NCBI RefSeq assembly: GCF_958295425.1
Contig: NC_081134.1
Span: 6,570,054-6,634,053, forward strand
Length of the DNA stretch: 64,000 bases
Source of the DNA: Solea solea
Taxonomy: Eukaryota; Chordata; Actinopteri; Pleuronectiformes; Soleidae
Reading direction: 5' to 3'
The notes under the pieces were generated by a model. That model did no database searches. It was not told the origin of the DNA and saw only the letters and a list, made by a program, of their open reading frames with translations. The position numbers and the translations under genes are program-made. The stretch's first letter is position 1. Each line of letters starts with the position of its first letter. Below are positions 10,564 to 22,576 of this stretch, piece after piece.

Positions 10564-13500
10564 TCAAATCCAGTCACTCAAATGACCACAACTTCTCCGT
10601 GCTGTTGTTGGTGAGGAGCAGACCCACTGTGCAGGAATCCATTGGACCTCCGCCTCCTGCATCTTCTCGAGGTTTGCCTTTAACTCCCTGAAGGCTACGG
10701 CGATATCTCCATTTACCATCACCTTGTCAAACAGGTGAGCGTACTGGTTCTCCATAGTTTCAGCCATGTCAATCATGTCCTCAAAATCTTCCTCCTGTGA
10801 AAATTGAATCACGTGAAAATTGAATCACTTCTGTAAATAAATGTAATAACAAGATGTTAGTTTGTGAGTCGTTAAAGTGACACACTTTTAAGTTAATGAC
10901 ACCATTTTACACATTTGGCTCCAAACACCATTAAAAATGTTACTTCATATTTGAATTTCAATTATAATTTCAATATCTATTTTTTATCTCCATATAATGA
11001 GCCTTTTACATTAACACCAGGTGCAGTAATTTTCCATGCAGGCTGCGATGTTGGACCATAATGGTTGTAATTAAAACTGAACATCAAATATTTTTAATAA
11101 AATGAAACGCAAAGCTTCAAGCCTTAAGTAGACGTTGCTGTAAATCTGATAAAACAAGAGACTTTTAAAACATCCAGAACACTCTTTTGGATGTGGTGCT
11201 GTTGTTGTTGTGCTATGGGTTAGTGGGAATAAGAGGCTTTTTTCACAGCAGCTGCAGTACAAGCTGGCTCGGGTCAAACGTGTGTCTAACCTTTAGTTTT
11301 AATAAGTATATATATATATATATATATATAAATATAGGCACTTTTTTTGTTGTTGTTTTAATTTAGATTTTTTCTAACTATTGTATAAATATACAGACAA
11401 GATAAGGTCTTTCCTCTTTAGGATAACCCGCACTCATCCATACATACGTATAGATGCCACAGGGTCAGTGGAAGGCAAGATTGTGTTCAGATCAAACCCC
11501 TGATGGAATGATCTTTGTGTGGTTATGTCATGTTTCTCTTACGGCAAAGATCCGGGCTGGTGTTGCGTCCTCTTCGCCGCAGATAAATTTAGCCCTGCGT
11601 CTGGTCAGACGTAGCTCCTCGATGCGCGGAGGTTTCACAAACACCACGTATGGTTTGAATTCAGACGTGTACACATGGCTTATATTCTAACAAAAACAAA
11701 GAGAAAAAAAGTTGCAGTGCTTACGTTCAAACAAACAATGCAGACAACACATGAAAGAAATATAGCATGGCTTTAGAAGATCAGACTGTTTGGCTTTAAA
11801 AACCCAGATAATCATAATTATTCAATCTAAGGATCCTCTGTTACAATGGAGTGTGACAGTTTTGTGCAAAGCACTTTGGCAAAATTGATTGTTAAAGCTG
11901 GGGTAAGCAGGATATTTTGGGTTTTATTGGGTAATTAGAAAGCGCAAACCTCTGTAAAGGTGACTCATTTATATATATATGTACTTTTAACTTCTAACTC
12001 AACCAGTTCTAAGACGGTTGTGTGCTTTGCCTGACAAATTTCCTCTGAGTCAACAGTCTCTTCTTGTTTGGCAGGACCTTAAACTGGCCAAGCACAACAC
12101 ATGTGGAGGTTCACACTATCCTTCCACACCACAAACACCCTGACAAAGCAGGAGCAAATGATCCCTCACTGGCTTCCCACCATGTCAACACTGTCTATTG
12201 TATTAGATATGGCGGCTGGGGCCAAGCATGAAGCACCGCTGCCAGAAACTAAAACCTGCAGGGGTTTATTGTTGTTAAAACTTCAACAGGCAATCACTTC
12301 TTGTTTAAGTATGAAGCATGAGAGTGAATTATTCACAGCTAGGATCTGTACGTCTAAAGAAAACTAGCAGAGCACGCTACATTTGAAGCAAATGCTACCG
12401 ATACAGCACATCCTCTGTCAAAGTTCCGTCCCTAAAAACATGAAAGTTGTCCTGCACCATGGGTGACGAGGGGTGGGGAAAAATTCTTAGATGCGTCGCG
12501 ATTCAGACGTGGACAATGCTGACTTTCCAGTTTAAGAAATGATAATGGAAATGAGTTAAACTCTTGTTTCTCGTTACAAATGTTTTTCATAATTAAATCA
12601 ATTTAAAGATGTGCGTTATAAAATAAATCACCCTTGACAAGCCAAAATGACTTTTATTTTGAAAGTCAGATGCCGCCGGCATCAACAAAGTGAAAGAGAG
12701 ACAGCTTGTTCACTCACTGAATGGCTCCATTGCATTGCTATGTTCAATGAATGTGTAATACTGGACCAGTCTTTTGAACTCTTAGAGGCTTTGTTATGTT
12801 TTGTGAACACACATGAAGTGTAGTATTATTTTTAATTTTGTTTGCATTTAGTGTTTTTTTTCATTGTCAGCCGTGGTCAATTTAACTTTGTATTGAAAAT
12901 GTGTGAGTAAAAAGGAAGCACGACAGTATGAGAGCGTGTTTAATCACAGGTACGGGCAGTTGTCGGTTCTGCCACGATGCTTCGCAGGTATAAAAAAAAA
13001 GAAAAGAGAAATGGACTTGTGCCGGACTTACTCTGATGGAGCTGGAAAGTTTGGTTGCACTTGGCTCACTTGCTAATATTTGGCTATGGGACCTGCGGAT
13101 GTCACTTGACTTGGTTTGTTTACACCAGTGACAGGCAAAGCTTCTGCAAAATGAATGAATGGCACCAGTGATGGTTTTAAGCCATCAGAGTTCACTGTGC
13201 ACTTTAAATCCACAAACATTCTGCTCTTCCATTTGCTTGTCTCCTACTGTTCTGACAGTTGTCTGACATATCGGTTAATTCATTTAAGCACCACAGCTTC
13301 TTTACTCTGACTGGTGCATGATGGGCTTGCGTGATGTCAGGTATGAGAGATCTATTGTGTATGTGCTTCTCTGGCTTGACATGTCCCCCACCCCCCGACC
13401 CTCATGTGGAGGGAAAGTGGTAGAAGATGAGTGATGGACCATAGACAGAGTTGGCATGTAGGCAGGTTGGTTAGTGACAAGTACATCATATAAATCATGC

Positions 13501-16500
13501 AGTCAGAGGGAAATGATTGATCATGTCTTTTAGGATCCGAGCACACAATATGTGAAGGACCCTATTGTAACTGAAGGAGTTATTACAGTATTGTGATGGC
13601 TACATTTTCTTTTTGTTGGCAATTTTATTAAGGTTGTTTTCACACCTAATAGTCCGCTAGATGCATCGAAAACATCGAGTGTCAATCTTCTTGATGATAC
13701 TTACACTAGGATGAACATCCAAGAGGCACACTTTTCCCTCAGCCATCACTTTCCGCACAGAGTCGAGACTGGTTCCATAGTAATGGCCTTTGTATCGTCC
13801 ATATTCGATATACCTTGAGACACAAAAGAAACGAGGACAGAAACAGTGAAATTAGGAAAACCTCCAAAGCAAATGCTTCCATTTACAGTACCTGTGGTTC
13901 AGAATGTCCTCTTCAAACACGCTCACTGATACAAAGTGATAATCCGTGCCTTCACTCTCCTGCCTTCTCTTCTCACGCGTGGTGTCTGCAAGAGAACAAT
14001 GTGGGAGGCGGACGGGGGCTTTAAATAAGAATGTGAAGAAATATTTGGCAAGTAAGAGGTAAAGGTGAATGATCTGAAAACTGTTGCCTTACATGGCACA
14101 GTGATGCCATAGCGGTCAGGGTCGGAGAGCAGGAGTCTCCTCTTCATTTCACTGACGCCAACGCCGCTGGGTCCTCAACACAAAGATCCAAACATTGTGG
14201 TTTAGTTTGTGAATATTAATTCCCACTATCATTGTGTGCTGATGTCAACAGCCACAGTGACTGTCTTTATAAGCAGTCCTGTATAAAGTACCTTAAAGTA
14301 TCTTACCAGAAAATGATTTGGTAGAAGTTGAAGTCATTTTTTATAACATCACTTAAGTAAAAGTCTCTGATTTTAAACAGATTTCACAAAGAAAATAGTT
14401 CCTGTTGCCTCTGGAAAATACATACAGTAGTATCAACACCACACAGTATCAATATCATTAAAGTGTAGGATGCACAGGATGAAGTGAACACACACACACA
14501 CACATGCACATACAGAAGCATCTGGGATTTGCTTCTACTGCCAGTTTGTCCGTCCCCTGATTGCATCAGACTCTAATGGAGCGCTGTCTGAAAGCAGGAT
14601 TCCTGACATACCTGCCTTTTCCATCACCGTGTTGCATGAGCTCGATACATTACACAAATATCAAGTTTATAGACTCTCCACTCTTACACTGCTAATGTGT
14701 TTCACAGCTGCTCCACAGAACCGGAGAGAAATGTCACCACCAACCCTAAAATGTTACGCAATCCGTCGGGATTAAAGTGAGGGACACGTCAGGTTCACCG
14801 GCTTTTCTGGGGCATACATGTCTATTGTTTCACTCCGTCTGCGTATGCAATGCAAATAAGAGAGGATGCATTTCCAACCTGGTCAAACAATATCTAGTGA
14901 GTCCTGTTTTAGCAATGAAGATTTTGGTTTTCCTGTCTATAACACTCGCTGCCAATAAGCTATATAATCGTAATGATGACCTCCAGTCAATGACGAGCCT
15001 TCACGGCAGACAGTAAAAATGTAATTCACAATCAGGGTAAAGCTCTGACTCAATTAAAGAGGTCTAAATCTAAATCCAAGCTGTCTAAGCTGTTCCAGCG
15101 AGATGATGGAGCACTTGGCTGACATTATGAGGGATCATAACAACAACCTGCTCGTCCCTCTCTCTCTAATTTTTGTCTATCCTTTATCTCTTCTCTGCCT
15201 TTGTCTTTGCACCTCTTTGGTTCATTATGTTCCTGTTTCTATCCCGCTTCAGTCCCACGTGACCTACAGTTGGATCGTGATATGACATTAAAAAGACCTT
15301 CCGTGAGGCTCAGTGTAAAAATCCCTGGGGAGAAATATAGCTCAAAAATACATAGAGCAGGCCTGCAGCATTGGCAGAGCAGTGGATCTGGGGTGGGCCG
15401 CAAGGTAACCTAAGAGAACACAACAGATTCTGAATTAGAGTTTTCTGACAGTGTTTACGTAGTTGTGATGGTAAAGGATCGTTCGTGCACTCAAGAGTAG
15501 GAACATAAATCTTCATCAGTGCGTTACTTTTTCTTTTGATCAACAACAGCTTCAATAATGTCGTCCTTTTAGTGAAGGGTATCATGTTATTTTGAGGGGG
15601 GGGTTTTTAGGTCCAAAAAGGCAAAAAGAGGATAATATAAAACAGAACGCGACTGACCACTTTGTTTATTACCGCAGTATATCGCAATGTTAGACAAATT
15701 CACAGCCCAGGAACCTATTTTTGTTTAAGTATTTGATGTTGTGCTGTGAAAACAAACTTGTAACCAAACATTAGGAGTCTGCCCCCGTAATATGGCTTCA
15801 TGTTTATAGCTGATACTGTACATACCGACCAGAGCAACCACGCGGTGTCTGTCTTTGTGGTCTTTGCGATACGGGATCACCTCGATGTAGGTCGGTGGAT
15901 GAAACGGGCCATGTGCGCCGGCACTCCACCTCCTGGACCGAGCTGCTTCTCTGGCCCAACTGCTCTTTCTGCCGAGCCGAAAACTCCTTCGTAAACCAGC
16001 TGAAAAAGAGATAGATCGGCCCGAGACGTGAGTAGCGGTGTGTGTACATGGAATTAAACCAACTAACCCACTGTCAGTTGCATATCTTGATCCCCCAGTA
16101 ATCTTCTTGCCCTCCACTGTTCCTCTTTCTATTTGTGTTTTTACTATTGTTTTTATTGTGTCTATTGTGTTTATTTTATACCATGCCGTAGAGCAACACT
16201 AATATTGTTGCATTGTGTGCACTCTGACTTGACTTTTGACATAGTACTAATAAGTACATTTCTTCAGTCCATACAGAAAATATTTTTTTTTCTTATGTGT
16301 CATATAAACATTTTTAAAGTTACAAAGATCTCAAACATTCAACAAAAAATATGGACATTTTATGAGGATGTCATGCGGTTTTTATTCAAATCTAAAACAG
16401 GGTGGAGAGGATCTCGACACTAAGCGGGAAAACAATGATGACTTTTCCTGAATACAAAAACTATTTGACGTTACTCGAAGGTTTCACATGCTCCGATTTC

Positions 16501-19500
16501 AACAATGACCGTGACAGAATGTGGAGCTACTAATGGCAATAGAAGGCAGAAGTGAAGAATAAAACAGCGTTTGAGAAACCATTCAAAGTGCCGCCTAATA
16601 TCCGGTGTCAAACACTGAGCATTATCAACAATTTGAACAGTAAAAACCTCTGTCCAGCGACAATAACTTTGTCATGTGTGGCTTGTCGGCCGTCTGGCAT
16701 CCAGCGACTGCCATGCGCCTGTGGTCTAGCCTGTCTTGGCAGGCTCGCTGCCTTTCATGATGTTAACTGCAGTTAAGTGATGGTGCCAGGCTTTCTTTGA
16801 CGTCAGCTGTAATTTCACTTTGCAAGCATATCCCTCTATTTCCTCTCTGGGTTTCGTGTTAAGAAACATGGCCGTATGAGTTTTCAGACCTTTGTTTACA
16901 TGGGATTTAAATGGATGATTTCTCTTATGAATGTGAACGGGTATGAAGCCGCTGCTGTAGCTGCAGCAAATGAAAATGTATAATTTCCTCGAGTGAAATT
17001 AGGTTTAGAGGGATTAAATCTTTTAATGGTCAATATAAATTACTTTTCAACCAGAATATTTGTTTTGGAAAGGATACAAGATATTTCTTCTTATAGACGG
17101 TATGAAGTAAAGGAAAGATGATGAATGTGGCCTGAAGCCTCTCATGTTAAGATTAAATCAAGTAACCAAGTCGCAACCAGTCGTGACGTCACGTCATAAG
17201 AATATGAACTCCCATTTTGAAGCCTAGAGATTTGTGACCTGCAAGCAGGTGCCTATTGTCGGTTGTCAATCACACTGGTGTCCACACAGGTGTACATTAT
17301 CATCGGTTTTCCTCTGAATGGGAAACCTAATTCACAAACTTGACATCATGTGCTATTGAGCAAGACCTGAAACTAGCAATCAGCCCCGAAGGAAAATATT
17401 TACTGCCTTTGTAGGTCAAGTGAGAAGGAGTAAGTAGGCTCATTTCCTATAGAATTCCATTCAAATTAAGTTATTTTTGCAAAAAGTATGAACTATAAAC
17501 ATAAGGCACAGTAGCCTTACATAAGCACAGTGACATACTGTAATTTTGGGTGCTTAACTGTTTTATTTAGCTTACTATATAAAAGATACTTCGACATTGA
17601 TACTGTTCCACCCTGACAGGTGTCGATAAGCTCCTATTTTTCCAAGAAAAACCTTCTGTAAACGTTTTTGGAGTGACTATCTGAACTGATTTTTCTGACG
17701 AGAGGAATTTCCAAACCAAACCAACCCAATGGCCAAACACATTCACACTATGCCAGAGCATCTCTATCTCATGTGATGAAATGAAAGTTCAAGTTCAACT
17801 TGTCAGAATGTTACACATGAAGAAATTTTGATCGATGCAAAATTGAATCATGCAGTATAAAGATGTCTGAAAGGCACCACAATCCAATTATCAACTCCAC
17901 ACACGTTTGTTTCTTTAATCCCTACAAAATACCACCATCTGATTTACATGTCATCATGATCTTTCATCTGCTTCTAGTCATGCTAATCAAATCCAAACGG
18001 CTGCTGGTTTTAGATTTGTCTATAATTATTTTCTAAAATATTTAGCTGTTCTTTAAAAAGCAGACTAGGGACAAGTGAGTACAAGCTATTATCTGCTTTC
18101 CCCCCTTTTCACTATGTCTTTATTTGCATATCATATAATCCTCCTCTGTATGCACTCGCACAGAATCCATAAGGCTTTTAACGGCAGACTTAGAGGAAAC
18201 CCTGAACCACATCCTCAGGTGGAATCTGGCCTGAGATCAGATGAAAGGCTCATTATAAGATGCACATGACCCTCAGAACTGATATAACGCAACCTAATTT
18301 GACCTTGCAATCAGACCCGAGTGCACACCCCCACATGAACATCATGCACAGCTCAAATGCACACACACATTTTGCACACACATCACGTCAAATCCACAAG
18401 ATCAAGACAAATGGGTCAAATGGGAAGGTTGAAGCCACATTTGCCGTTCTAGTCCTTCCTCCTAAATCTCCAAACCACAAAACCAAATCATCGAACTGGC
18501 CCGTCTTGTAAATATAGCTGGGCTTCCTCCATTGTTTTCACTACCAATTAAACAGACGGTATGTGTGTTGTCATGAGCTGTCATGTCCACTTGTTATATT
18601 GTCTTGTATCATACCGGTCCTGTTGCCAGAATGACATCTGCTGGGATACGAGTGGAACAAGTTAAACATCTCACCAATGTGGATCCCGGTTATAGCTCCA
18701 TAGTCTACGTCCTCCACGACTGGAAAAACAGGGAAAAAACAGGGAAAAAATGGAAAAAGGAAAGAGTGAGGAGACCGTGGACAAAAACCCACAGGGTGAT
18801 GAAATGTTTTTTTGTTTTTTTCATTGCTATGAAAAGTTATATTTAAAGTATTGGCATATGTTTTCACCCAAGTGTAGAATTGGAAACTCTAATAATTGTT
18901 TTATTTAGACATAACATCCACTGCTACAAATATTAAGCATTATTCTTACAGTGACTGCCAGTGAAATACAAAAACACATTGTAGTAGGCCGCATACTTTG
19001 TGAAAAACATGTGTGTCATATCATTATTATCCATTATTCTGATGGAAAGTTTGCAAAAGTAAATTAAAACAGACAGTACCTTCCTCTTCATCTGCGGAGC
19101 ATGTGTAGAAGACAGAGGTTACAACAGAGTACAACAGGTGGGCTGCAGAAATGACCCATGACCTTGACCCCCAGCTTTCAGACTTGACCTTTTTTTTTAG
19201 CTTTGCACTCAAGGAGCTTATGTTTATTGTAAAGGGTTATACGTTTGTTGTTTTTTTTTGTTCTTTTCAGGTGTGGTGAGTGAGTTAATGGACATACGTT
19301 GGCACAGTACCTGGTGGTTTAATTTGCCGAGGTCTGAACAGGCCTTTGGGACGCTGTAGTGCAAATCTCCTGTAAGAAGCCAGACAAAACAAGGCTGAAT
19401 CAAAGCAGGGCTTTATTAATAACATGACATATATTTACAGTATGAGGAAAAGCACAGGTGTAAATGACTTACTTAGACTTGAATAGAACAGAGTCTCTAT

Positions 19501-22500
19501 TAATATTTTTAGAAACACCTTTCCTGCTGTGACCAGTCCAAATGTCTGCTGTGTAAAATGGCCAATTATGTAACTTTTTTTTGCTAAACAATTACTCAAA
19601 AGCATAAAGAGACCACCTCTCTTGTAGCAGCTGTGAGGGGACGAGACCTGCCCGACTGCTGCCGTCCCTCAGGTGACAGGCCTGCCACCAGGTGTCATCC
19701 TCCATGCTGACAATCTGGAGGACGTCTCCCCTCTTAAAGGAAACTGCCGCATCCTGACATGGGATGGCAGGATCCTCGTTCGGATCGTAGTCAAAAATAG
19801 CCCGCACAAAGAGCTTAAGAGAGAAAATCATTAAATTATTTAGCAGTCAAACGGCGCGACACACATTTTACCTTATTTATTTTATTCTTTTTTGTTTTTT
19901 TTCTCCTGCAGCTCCATGAGACCGCTTGATTCTGGCACCGAAGGTCTTTGTCTGTTCTTTCTTCACGTACGCCGATGTCATTTTTGAGAAATGACCACAA
20001 TCACTGAAAATAATTTGTCTTAATCCATTGCAAATGTTTGCTGCTGTAAGAGTTTCCAGCTTGGATGTTTTCTCCTTCTATGTTTTGGGATGGTGACTGA
20101 CAATTCCTTCTAAATAACTGAGGCCTGTGGAATATAACAGTTTTCCACAGAGGGTGTATAAGATGTATTGTACAATAATAGCTCAACATATGCGATGCTT
20201 GTGTGTGTAATATGTTGAAACAAGTGTTTAAACTATTAAAAGGTGTTAATTGTAATACAGTAAGTGTCTTATATCCTTGAATAAGACACAAACTTTTCAT
20301 GTCAGTCACACTTTATATTTACTATACCTTCTTCTTATATGAAGACACGTCGTCCTTGGATGATGCAGGAATTATCGTGAATGTGACATTGTCCCGGGAA
20401 CGACTCTAAAGAACGGCAACAAAAGGAGAAATAGTTGGAGTTTTTGCAGTTAAAAATGATATGAAAGTATTTTGCTGCCTTATCCTTCAAGGCACTGGAA
20501 GAGAAAGGAGGAGAGCAGGAGGAACACAGGCACATCCAGTTAGAAGATAATGAAGCAAACAATGTGACTGAAAACTGAGACTAACCAGTAGCGGAAGGAT
20601 TTCTTTTGGCTTCCTGTTCTCCAGTGAGACTCCGTTCACCTCTTTCAGTTCATCTCCTTCATGGATCAGGCCTTCAAGGAAATACAGATGGAGAATTCTA
20701 ACACTTCATTTATCTGACAAATACGGTTCGGTTAAATAAGGGACTCTGGGGCCCAGAAAACAGGGACCTGTTTGGCCTTATATTGAACCAAACCAGGGTT
20801 CCATCAGATGTTTTCCGATGGTGTCATTGCTGTCTCCTGTATGACTGATGATAAAACTGAGGGATGCTGTCAGTGAAGTTCCTTTCCTATCATGTGTGTG
20901 GTCTATTTCCGGACATCTGTCATTAATTAAGAGTGGTCAGGGACATGGGTCTCTCATAGTGCTTTCACACAGACATGGTTCTGGTTCTGGAGTCTCGGAA
21001 CCTTGGTGCTTTCTTGGCGAACCAGCTCAACACCAGTTTGAGAGGAACCGAAGTGGGAGGACGTTACTCTGCGAACTCTGAAGAACTATTTTATTGGTTC
21101 CAGAAAATGGACTACACACATCCGGTCTGCACTGACTCAAACTGGAGGTGTGCTCGCTTTTGTTTGTGTTTGTGTTAGGGAGGAAATTTACACCACACAG
21201 ACCCGAGTGGATCTCTGTGGACACACTGAGCCAGAAAGTATGAGTTTGTCTTTGTCATGGAATAACGGAATCTGTTGTGGTGTGTTTCCACCAAGTGGAG
21301 CGGTTCAGTTTGGTGCGGTACACTACGGTACAAATAGCATCAAAGTAATTGTTCCTAACCTTTACATTCGTCAGTAACCTTCCCTTGGGGTACCAGAGGA
21401 AGGAACATGCCAGCTTTGATCATAATGTCACCACCACCAAATAATATAAGAGAATCTGTCACAACCTATATCCAACCAACTTAATATCAACTTACCACTT
21501 TTATCCGCGGCACCCCCTCTCATGATCCTCGCCACGACGATAGCCCCAGTTGCTTTGTCCTTCTTAATTGTCGCCCCCTTGTGGACGATGATTAGTGAGT
21601 GAAGAAACAGATGAGTAGATGCACAGAGGCAAAGAGGTCAAGAGATGGAAATGGTGAGAATTGCATGTTGATTTCATTACAGCCCAGACAGGCGTCGTAT
21701 TTAGAGTGGTTTCATTCCGTTGAAAGTTATGCGTTTTAATAAGGCACCAGTTAGTCGGCTGCCTTCATGTAACACACAAAGCACTGGAGACGGTTGTCCA
21801 AAAAAAACATTATTTTCAACAGATGTTACTGATGTGGAGCAAATCACAATGGAAAGAGCATCTTTGTAGCTGAACACAATCAGCTCACACTCGGGTGTAA
21901 CCCTGTTGTCTGGAAAACGGGAACATGCTGATTCGATCAAAGAGACAATGTCAAAAAAAGGTCGATCCCCTTCCAGTCTAGTTTTGGGATCAATACAAAA
22001 ATATGTTCTTTATTATTGGTCATCAAGTTAATTATTCTCATATTTTCCCCCAAATCAGGTTTTTTTTATCTATGTATAAAAATATATTAAACCAATCTCT
22101 TTCATGGGGATTTAGTTTTTGATGATTTCTTTTTTAGTTTAAGCAAAATCTGGCTGCCGTTCTCATTAAAATCTGGCAAATTAAAAAAAAAGTGAGGCCA
22201 CAGACTGAAAAATAAATTCTTTTGTTTTTGATATGGATCTAGGAAGGAATTTCAATTTGTGCATGTGAGGACATTTTGTTTTCAATTTCTGCTATTTACT
22301 AATCAACCACTGGGCCCACGTGAGTGGAAAACACAAGGCACATGTACACCGTAGTCATCCAGATTAAACTAGAGACTAATCAGTTTGAATACGATGACAA
22401 ATTTGGATGATTTTGCAGCCTTGTCTGAGGTATGTGCTTTTGTACTTTCTAGGTGTGACTGTCAAGAAACCGAGCTATGATTAAAGACCGTGAAACAAAA

Positions 22501-22544
22501 AGTCACTAAAATCAGAAACATGCAGTGTACTACTCCATTACATG

Positions 22545-22576
<32 letters not shown>

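Larger units (their letters stand above)
10564..15999 (-). other. mpp7: Hook and guanylate-kinase-like exons of mpp7
   Basis: Exon 15999-15826 gives [10 protein letters not shown] and [11 protein letters not shown], then the first GK strand VVALVG. The next four exons give [54 protein letters not shown] and [11 protein letters not shown]. The last exon gives [12 protein letters not shown] and a WIPAQW ending. MAGUK GK folds bind phosphoproteins instead of catalysing phosphate transfer, and the missing P-loop lysine agrees with that. The usual VPHTTR motif appears as VPYTTR. Confidence 0.93.

Noticed and set aside
12440..12660. Possible old DNA-transposon fragment with GATGCGTCGCGATTCAGACG
   Set aside because: The phrase recalls a dispersed fish repeat, but no ends or second copy in the window support a firm call.
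15804..16049. 81-codon minus-strand frame over the mpp7 hook exon
   Set aside because: It is out of frame with the verified exon 15999-15826, which matches MPP7 and fits neighbouring phases.
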